From Chloranthus sessilifolius (Eukaryota; Streptophyta; Magnoliopsida; Chloranthales; Chloranthaceae), in contig CM037591.1 of NCBI GenBank assembly GCA_021018995.1, positions 72,505,901-72,569,900 on the forward strand: a DNA stretch of 64,000 nt, read 5' to 3'. The position numbers and the translations under genes are program-made. This document shows, piece after piece, positions 56,386-64,000 of the stretch. The notes beneath the pieces are model-generated. The model was given only the letters and a program-made list of their open reading frames with translations. It was not told where the DNA came from and searched no databases. Numbering within the stretch: the first letter of the stretch is position 1; each line of letters opens with the position of its first letter.

Positions 56386-57220
56386 GATTTAATTTATGCT
56401 AAAAAAATTATCGCCCCTGCACCTTCCCAAGTGAACCAACACACGAATATACATCAAGCATCGTTGCCTCCACACCCTACCGGAGGAGCAGGCCAGAGAC
56501 CCACCATTAGAATGATAGAAGAAGGTGTTGAGGAGTTCGAATTCGACCCGTCAGATGACATCAGTGATCAGGAAAGCTTTGTGGCACCAAGGCAGAAAGG
56601 TCAAGAAGAAAGAAGAATTGGGGTGATCAAACCCCTGAATTTGGCCGATTACTTCCCCAACCCTATACCTCAGGTGGAAACCTTAGATCTCAGGGCATAC
56701 TTCCCAGTGTCAGATCCTGTGAACTATGTTCAAATAAATTCTTGCCAACCGTACCGTACACTTTCAACCCCACCAATTTTCCAACAGCCCATCATGCCCC
56801 CCATATCCCACCACCTCCTATTAATTATCAATGGCCCACCCCAACCCTGTTACCTCCAGCACAATTAGTCACAAACCTCACCACCCCCAGTTGGCCCACT
56901 TTTTCCACCCACCCATCCATCATCGAGGTAAACCAAGTATTGCCCACCCATCATAAACCATCAGAACAAGTGCATCAGATACTAGCAGCCACATCGTTTC
57001 AGAGATCAGGACCAACCTACAATCCTGACCAGGTCCCGCTCAACTATGAACAGATAGATTCCAATGTCGGTAGCAGCAGGGAAGGAGCAGTGGACTCTGT
57101 CACCAGGTTTGATAAAATTTCTAAGCAGTCAGAAGCACCAACAGCTGCACAAGCCCAACTAGAGGGGAAGAAAGATAGTGCAATCAACCCATTTGAGAAA
57201 ATGAGCTAAGAACATATACT
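56386..57220 (+). pseudogene. E3 gag-protease linker
   Basis: 56431-56868 reads IRMIEEGVEEFEFDPSDD, an acidic box. 56742-57209 is P/H/Q-rich. This is the usual long linker between zinc knuckle and protease in Tat elements. Broken. Confidence 0.65.
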
Positions 57221-57404
57221 TGAAAAATAATTGAGAAGAATGCCAGCTCATATCACGGTGTGGGACTTATTGATGACGTCCCCACATCATTTTCAAGCCT
57301 TAATGGGGGCGTTAAAAAACATGCATGTATCTCTCTAGGTAAGCCGAGATGAAGTCAGGTAGATAATTGGACAGGTGAAGGCTCCCAAAGCCATTTCATT
57401 TTCG
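57221..57404 (+). pseudogene. E3 protease, start only
   Basis: MPAHITVWDLLMTSPHHFQA, then LMGALKNMHVSL and KAPKAISFS, resembles the segment before the protease active site in Tat elements. It ends where the Athila LTR fragment begins. Confidence 0.68.
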
Positions 57405-59072
57405 AATGGTCACAGGCTATTCACCGAGGCTATCCACATCATAGAGGTCTGAGATGGAATAAGATAATTGCAGCTAGCACCATGGTCCCATGGCTACAAG
57501 GTCAAGCTTCCATGGGGATTTCAAATCAGTGGAATCCTAAATGCATGGCATATATCAAAGAATACTATAGACAGATAGAAAAATAGCAGATTGAATAAGC
57601 ATTAAAAGACAAATTTCATTGATTAAACAATACTTACAATGAAATTTCTCAAGGCACCAGCCTTATACAGAATAGCCCTCAACAAATCCCAATGTGTATA
57701 AAACTCATTACAAAAATTGAATTAACTATGCCTAATTTCTAACAAAGATTATAGCCAGCAAGTGCTGGGATAAGGAAGAAGAAAAATGGAAAAAGATAGT
57801 GATCTAAGCCTAACCCTAATCAGTAAGAGCTCACAGCTAACTGAGGGTGAAGGAAAGATAAGTTTTTAGGTTTAAATTACAGCTTATATACTCAGTCATT
57901 GATGCCTTGGCCAAGAGGGAAAGAAGCCCTAATTTTATTGCATATATGGCTCCTCTGCAGCCCTAGCATTCCTCGAGATATGTGCACGAAGATCAAGGCC
58001 TCAGGATGTGTGTCCTAGACCTGGGTAAATCCCTAAAGTATCCCTATATTTAGAAAGAGAAGTGGAGAACCCGAGCTTCACAGGGCTGGGTTTGCTTGTG
58101 CAATGCAATCGTGTGATATGAAGTGTGCTCACGAGGTAGAATTTGGCTGGGAAAACTACTCATGTGGCTGAGAGTTAGCTTGGAAATATATCGCTCACAC
58201 AGAATGCTTTACAGTGATTTCTCTTAGCTCGCGTAATGGAGCTTTAGGTATTTCACTCGCATAGGTGTCGCGTGGATGATGCATTAAATTCTACACCTCA
58301 TGTGGATAAACCTTGAGTTCTCACGCGGTTGCTCTCCAGGATAGATTTTTCGCTTCGCGTGGCTGGCTTTGGCACTGCAGTACATGAGAGCTGCGCGAGA
58401 GCTTTTTTGGGCTTCTCTCTCCACCAGAGCTATGCGAAAGCTACGCAAGCAGCTGAAATCTTTTATCCAAATGAGCTGCACGAGAACTCTTCACGTGACA
58501 TTTCTTAAACTTTCCTTCCATGGACTGCACGAGTGCTTCACGACATGAAATGAGAGTGAATTGCCCTAACTTCGCAAGAACTTCACGAGAAGGATTTCTG
58601 AAGGTCCTCTTCAGTGAGTTGCATGAGCTGCCTTGCGAAGATGAATTGTGCTGCAGGTGTTGAAATCGCGACATGTTCGCGAGGTAGCTTATGTGGATTT
58701 ACACTGTTCGAGACCATGTTTCTGACTGTGCGAGGCTGCCTTCATCTCCTCTACTGCAATGTACATGCTGTTGTTGTAGCCTTCTCTACTCAAGTCTAAC
58801 TTCTTCTCATCTGATGGTCTTCCTGGGTCCACTTAGGCATCCCATGTGGTCACCATGGTGTGTGCCACCAAGGTGTATTTTTTGTTCTTGCCTTTGCTCC
58901 ACATCTTAGCATTAAACTATCTCTTTTTGGCTTCAAAATCTTGGACTTTGTACTAAGCTACAACTTTTCTTACTAACTTTACACCATGCTAAACAAGGGA
59001 TTATTATATAGCTCCAAGGTGTAGTGAAGGCTAGGTTAGGAGGTGAAAAGTGCTACTATTCAGTGAATAACA
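57405..59072 (-). repeat. Athila LTR fragment (second copy)
   Basis: Nearly identical to 43565-45230 (four differences in the first 480 bases) except around 58325-58385 and the last ~60 bases. It starts inside the LTR, not at an LTR end. No target duplication is seen at 57405. Confidence 0.88.
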
Positions 59073-59700
59073 ACTGCCAGATTGCTCGCCGCATAATTAG
59101 TGCCCATATCCTGGAGGGGTACATTAGCGTATATACGGACAATGAAGTCCTCATACGGGAATTTGATGCATTAGTGGTATATGGATGCGATGGCCTTCAT
59201 CGATACTAACCAGTTTTTTCCTAGGATAAGATTGTAAGTATTGGAGGAATTAGAAAAATGGAAAGTGACGTCTTTTGTTATAGGTCCGAGACAAATATGG
59301 AGTTGGATAGTTCCTTTGATGAAATGACGCGATCCATCATAAGCTATAAGAGAGTACTGAGGGCCTAACATCCTTCTCCGCGTACTCGAGCATCTTTAAC
59401 GTTGTGATAGGGTAGATATTGAGTCCTACTCCTATATCAACCAATGCATGGGGTATGAAAAATCCTCTAATTATGACCGTAAGGTATATGGTAGCTGAAC
59501 TTCTGTGGAGTGACTCTTTAGGCATGTCTGCATCTATGAAAGTGAGTCCCAGAGGTTGCATCATGACCGAGGTGATTTGATGTAGCTAATCTAATATTAT
59601 GTCTTCGTCCACTTGTGTGTCCTCAAGCGTCGTTATCGGCAGTCAGTGATGATCAGGCAATTTCTTGATGAGTTCTAGTATTGATATTTGAGCTAGGATC
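59073..59700 (-). pseudogene. Tat protease (second copy)
   Basis: 59171-59371 reads LIAYDGSRHFIKGTIQLHIC and ITKDVTFHFSNSSNTYNLIL, GKNWL, SMKAIASIYH. 59337-59564 carries the entry with ALVDIGVGLNIYPITTLKML. Counterpart of 45329-45700. Broken. Confidence 0.83.
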
Positions 59701-62240
59701 TTTTGGATACCGTAGAAGGTCATATTCTTATCCTGGCTTCAGTGCAATTTCCTTGCTCGGGAGATGAGCCTTGGGTGTGGGTGGTGTGAGTGGTTGAGGT
59801 GCAGGGATTGGTGGAGGGATAATGTGAGGTAGGGGAGGTAAGTTAGCTTCTTTTTCTCTCATGTTCCCCTCTAGCGGTTGTGTGTTCGTGAAATCCTTAT
59901 TTTGAGGAAAAGGCGGAAGTAGATAATTGGTTCCTGGCTTAAGGATCGGGCAAGTCAATTGCTAACCGAGCCCAGTGTTGCTCGACGTTGATGTATCTAT
60001 GAACTGAGTGAAATTTCGAGGGCGGAGCGCATACGTGCACTGTGTCGCTCTAAGGTGGGAAATATTGTGTGTAATCTTATTCTTCTAGGAAAACTGAGAC
60101 TAGTGTCTTCCATGGGTCAGGATGTCCTTCTTGTTCACTTTCTTCTATGTTTAGCAAACACTTGGTCCCTGTTTCGTCTTCTTAGCTTGGGGTCTTTCGG
60201 GTGGCACTGTCTACCCATGCGGCTATTTAGGCTGCAATTTGAAGAACATGATCTTCATACTCGGGTTCTGAATCAGGTGAGGGAAGCATCAATAGTGTTG
60301 GTTTAGGATTTGAAGGGGTTGAAGGTTATGGCGGGTGACTATGGAGGAATTGTTTTCAGGCCCTAAAGGAGTGGACTCGTATCTGCGCGAATTTTGGGCA
60401 AGGAGGTGGGCTCAGCGGGGCAATTCGGGTGATCACAGCCGAGGGGTACGGGGGTGGAGGAGCTCCCACAGGGATGGAAAAAGTGTTGGAAGGTTGGAGG
60501 TGAGTGATTAAGGTGGAGGGCTGAAAAGAGGATTGACCGGGGAGATCCAAGGTGGTGACCTGGGCTGGTGTTCCTTGGTTGTGGTTGGGCATGGGGTTAT
60601 AAATGATTCCAAAGTTTTGCTGGGGTTGACTATAGTTAGGGTTACGATTCTGGAGCACTTCCTAATCAATTTGGTTTGGGTCGTTCATGTCATAGATTAG
60701 ATCTCGGAGGACCCATCAATCTTCTAGATTGTGTCCCGCGTACCGATGAATTATGTAGTATTTGCTATAATTTAGATTTGTCGGCCATGGTCAAGGTCTT
60801 TCTTGTAAGAATTGGAGGAGATTCTGAGTGTTAAGGAGATGGAAGATGTTGGGGATTGTATCTGGTAAAGGGGGATAATGTTCCCATCTCGGCTGATAGA
60901 GGCCTCTACTTTGGTTGAAATTTTGTGGTGGGGGTACGTTATTGTAGCTCTGCGTGTGGGCCGGTCAATTCTGTGTTGTATTCTGATTCTGATAAGCATT
61001 GGGATATTACTTTCAATTCTGGTATTGGACCTGATTTTGGTTATGGCCTTGGTTCTGGTTTGCATATCTTTATTGATTCGCACCTTGATTTTGGTTTGCG
61101 TACCTTTGTTGATTTTGATTTTGCCCAAAATTTCTCGACTGGAAATTTCCGTTGCTGAAATTCTGCCCTTGATTGATAATGGTGTTGACCTGCTCGGTTC
61201 CTAAGGCTTTCTTACTATTTTTTTACTTCGATTCAACGGAAGAGCCTACTCTCGATGTGACTATGGATAGGGCGAGGTCTCTGCCTTTAATGTGTCATGC
61301 TAGTCGGGATGCCCGAGAGTGGAGTGCAGTGAAATCATGACAATAACTTATGACAAGCGCGCTCTTTAATGGTTCTCTAGTATTATCGATGATAATGTCA
61401 ACCGAGTCTTTCTCCTTCATTGAAGTGCTAGTCCTGGCAGCGAGTTTCCTCCATCTGGCGACGAAGTCGGTGATGTCTTCATCGGGTCGTTGCTTTCTCA
61501 CCATTAGGTCATAGAGACAGACTGTCTCTTTTATCAAGTGCTTGTATTGCTCCAGGAATTTATCGACTAAATCGTCGAACATATCTATCTTATACAGCCG
61601 GAGTCATGTAAACAAATCTAGAGCATCTCCTTCTAATGAGTGTTGGAAATAATGGATGAGAAGTCCTTAATTGTCGCTTATGGGTCGACAATCGTTGTAA
61701 AAGAGGGCCAAGTGATGGTTTGGATTTCCCTTGTCGTTGTACTTGGTAAATTTTGGTGATTTGAATCCCATTGATAAGTTAAATTCGACATCCCGACGAA
61801 ATTTATCGAACCCGAATGAGTGACCAGGGCGCTCCCTCTTTGCCATGTATTCATCGAGCAACATGGGGAGATCTTCGATCTTGACGGTGCCATCTTTTGG
61901 AGCAACCCATGAGCAAACCTTGTCTAAAGAATCATCGTAGAAGCATGTGTGGGCAGGGTGTCTCAATGGTGAGGTGCGGGTTGACACTGTGCTCAGGGTA
62001 GGTGGTGGCCTCTCTTATCATTCTTGTTCTTCTGAATATTGTCATGCCCTAACGGTCTCATATGCAGCAGCTAGTCTTCGAAGCAATTCCTCAGTGTCAT
62101 CATCTCCTCTTTGTATTCTCTGAATACTGAGTTCTACAATTTATTGAGCAGTGAGGTTTTGTCCGGTGTTACTATCTCTCCCGTTGTGGTTATTACCGGT
62201 GTGCGATATGGAAAAGGGATTTTCTTGATCGCCAGCCATG
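59701..62240 (-). pseudogene. Tat gag and linker (second copy)
   Basis: 59728-59958 proline-rich linker (LPPLPHIIPPPIPAPQPLTP). 60356-60658 N/P-rich C-terminal gag. 61295-61582 Retrotrans_gag core (DKFLEQYKHLIKETVCL, DFVARWRKLAARTSTSM). 61667-61987 N-terminal gag (APKDGTVKIEDLPMLLDEYM). Counterpart of 45701-48408. Broken. Confidence 0.83.
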
Positions 62241-62497
62241 TTAATCTAAGACTGTCGTAGGCTGGAATTGCAAGGTGATTCTTCCTTGTAAATGGGGTTC
62301 TTATGATATCCCAACAATGGTGGGTCTCCTAAACTCAATCTTCGTATACCGGGCATCTCGAGATTTTGGCGAAGACTCATATATTTAATAAAATTTGAAA
62401 TGATGCGATGGAAAGAAAAAGAAAAAGAAATAAGAAACTAACTATCTAAGAAAGAAAGAGTTTGGCAAAAGAAGGCCCATCACGATCGCCAATCTAT
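62241..62497 (-). promoter_or_regulatory. Leader and primer-binding site (second copy)
   Basis: A/G-rich leader and, at 62475-62491, GCCCATCACGATCGCCA, the complement of the site TGGCGATCGTGATGGGC. It starts a few bases from the LTR edge. Confidence 0.65.
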
Positions 62498-64000
62498 TGG
62501 TGCCCGCTTTTTTTGGGTTCCTTTCGGTTGCCATGAATTAGTGGCCCAATTCTATCCTGAGCAGACTCTGGCAATGCGGTGTTTTGAATGTTAAAAATAA
62601 AGGGGAATTTCTAGGAAGGTTCCTAGTTTATTACGATCGCTAGCTGTAGATATTTAACGACGCTGCAACATATCAATGATCACGCTTTGGAACAATTGTG
62701 GGTTACTTCTTTATTGAATCGTTGGCCTGCCAACGTTAGTAGCACTGGCTCTTCTTGAAGTTTAGATAGTTTAGTTTTCTTGTTTGTTGTTGTAATTCTA
62801 ATTGGCTTTAGTTTCTTGGTTCTATTATGAGTCTAACTATGTGAGCCTATTGTGGTGAATTAATCTAATATTCTAGTTTCCTAATCCTAGTGTGAGTCTA
62901 CTTCATTTAAAAATACTATTAGAAGTCTCACTAGTTTCGAATCTAATTACTTTTGGATATCCTACCTATATTAGAATTCTATTATGGTTAGGTGTCCTAA
63001 TTCTATCGTGATTCTAAAATGTTTCCAAATGCTATTAAAAGTCTAATTGATTTTAGTATTTAAATCTTATTAAAAGTCTAATTAATTTAGTCTCCTAATC
63101 CTACTAGGAGTCTAATTCAAATGTCCTAATTTTATTAGGAGTCTAACTAATTTAAATGTTCTAATCTTATTAGAAATCTAATTAATTAGTTTCCTAATCG
63201 TACTAGTAATGCAAATATGCTAATTCTAGTGAAACTCTAATTAAAGCAACTATACTAATTGTTCTGAAATTCTTATTTCAGCAATTATACTAATTTCACT
63301 GAAATTCTAATTAAACCTATTATACTAACTTTACTGAAATTCTAATTAAAGCAAGTATACTAATTTTTCTAAAATTTTAATTATGGCAAGTAAACTAATT
63401 TTACTAAAATTCTAATTAAAGCAAGTAGACTAATTTTACTAAAATTATAATTAAAGCAAGTAAACTAATTTGACTAAAATTTTAATTAAAGTAAATGAAC
63501 TAATTTTACTAAAAACTTCTAAGAAAAGAGGTTTTGGGCCGTAATGCTAAGGAGGATTGGCCTCGTTCCCAAGTACCCTCCGTAAGATCTCTTGGGCAAA
63601 ACGGGTGGTTGAGATTAAAGCAAATTGAATTTTAAATTATAGATAGTGTTTTTTTAGGATTTTTAAAGTCGATTTTGGATTATAGTTATAGATTGAATTT
63701 AGAAATTAGAAATTAAAAACTGAACTATAAATTGGAATTCTAAAATTCTTAAATTGAGAAATTAAAACTGAGATTTAAATTCTAAGGACTGAATTCGGGA
63801 CCAAAATCAGAAAATCAGATCGTATAATTAAGGACTGGTTCTAGAAACTAAAAACTAGAACCAGAGATTAATAATAGGACTAGAGATCGAGATTTCATAA
63901 CAAAATTGAGGTTTAAGGTAGGGGATTAGGCCGTTTGATTAAGGATTGGTTCTGGAAACTGAGAACTTGAACCAAATATTAAAAATTATGGTTTAAAAAA
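62498..64000 (-). repeat. Tat LTR (second copy, cut by window end)
   Basis: TGGTGCCCG onward aligns with 48667-50136. AT-rich array at 62870-63510 with about eight units of ~35 bp. It would continue for about 1 kb beyond the window. Confidence 0.85.

Larger units (their letters stand above)
12659..57404 (+). mobile_element. E3: plus-strand Tat-lineage element, split by E2 and cut off at 57404
   Basis: The visible parts are 12659-13173 (first part of the 5' LTR) and 51151-57404 (rest of the 5' LTR, primer-binding site, leader, gag, start of protease). E2 lies between them, flanked by AACCT at 13169-13173 and 51151-51155. The LTR starts TGTGGAGACACCCAAAT, a relative of the E1/E2 LTR start. The element ends abruptly inside protease where the duplicated Athila LTR segment begins. 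It is broken, with many breaks, and no 3' LTR is in the window. Being split by E2, it is older than E2. Confidence 0.8.
57405..64000 (-). mobile_element. Second copy of the Athila LTR / Tat segment
   Basis: Matches 43565-50136 with an offset of 13840-13864 bases: Athila LTR fragment (57405-59072), Tat protease/gag (59073-62474), primer-binding site and Tat LTR (62498 to the window end). The Athila-to-Tat junction lies at the same point in both. Both flanks share AATGGTCACA at the left edge. By-eye divergence is about 1% in the Athila LTR to about 59020, about 7-9% in protease/gag and about 3% in the Tat LTR. Broken, with many breaks. Confidence 0.85.

Overview
The window is plant nuclear heterochromatin with no recognisable host gene. 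Nearly all of it is Ty3/gypsy LTR retrotransposon of the Tat/Ogre and Athila lineages, nested several layers deep and inactive. Large nested Tat and Athila elements, plant-type LTR ends and a plant mobile domain (PMD) gene indicate a seed plant with a large genome. I cannot name the species.

Layout. 1-129 is the end of an Athila-type LTR inside a Tat LTR. 130-11771 (E1, minus strand) is a shortened Tat element: LTRs, a gag remnant and a plus-strand PMD region. 11772-12658 is a piece of an older plus-strand Tat element (E4). At 12659 a plus-strand Tat element (E3) begins. Its 5' LTR is split by E2 (13176-51149, minus strand) and resumes at 51151, followed by its primer-binding site, leader, gag and the start of protease, ending at 57404. 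E2 is a giant Ogre-like element of about 24.6 kb once its own insertions are subtracted: a solo Athila-type LTR (25522-28107, target duplication GTAAG) and an Athila element (34428-45230, target duplication GTTGT/GCTGT). From 57405 to the window end, the Athila LTR + Tat protease/gag + Tat LTR stretch seen at 43565-50136 appears again, offset by about 13.84 kb.

How the parts relate. In E2 the minus strand carries gag, protease, a G-patch-like segment, RT, two RNase H domains and integrase. Between integrase and polypurine tract lie almost 10 kb of extra sequence. On the plus strand there it carries a PMD gene in several blocks, with its own TATA-type promoter; a shorter version is in E1. Those promoters share a palindromic GTCAC...GTGAC box and a TTACGCGC/TTGCGTGC vocabulary with the U3 of the element's own LTRs. 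The same 3' region holds an array of about 17-18 short motifs (GTGATGGGACA) that in the element's RNA would be complementary to its own primer-binding site. These two features, the mosaic duplication and the TTGGCGCA hairpins of E3 are the most interesting signals here.

Relative age, from nesting: E4 is older than E3 and E1; E3 is older than E2; E2 is older than the Athila element and the solo LTR. By-eye LTR divergence is about 11-15% for E1, 7-10% for E2 and 9% for the Athila element. All identity figures are by-eye counts over short stretches, not alignments.
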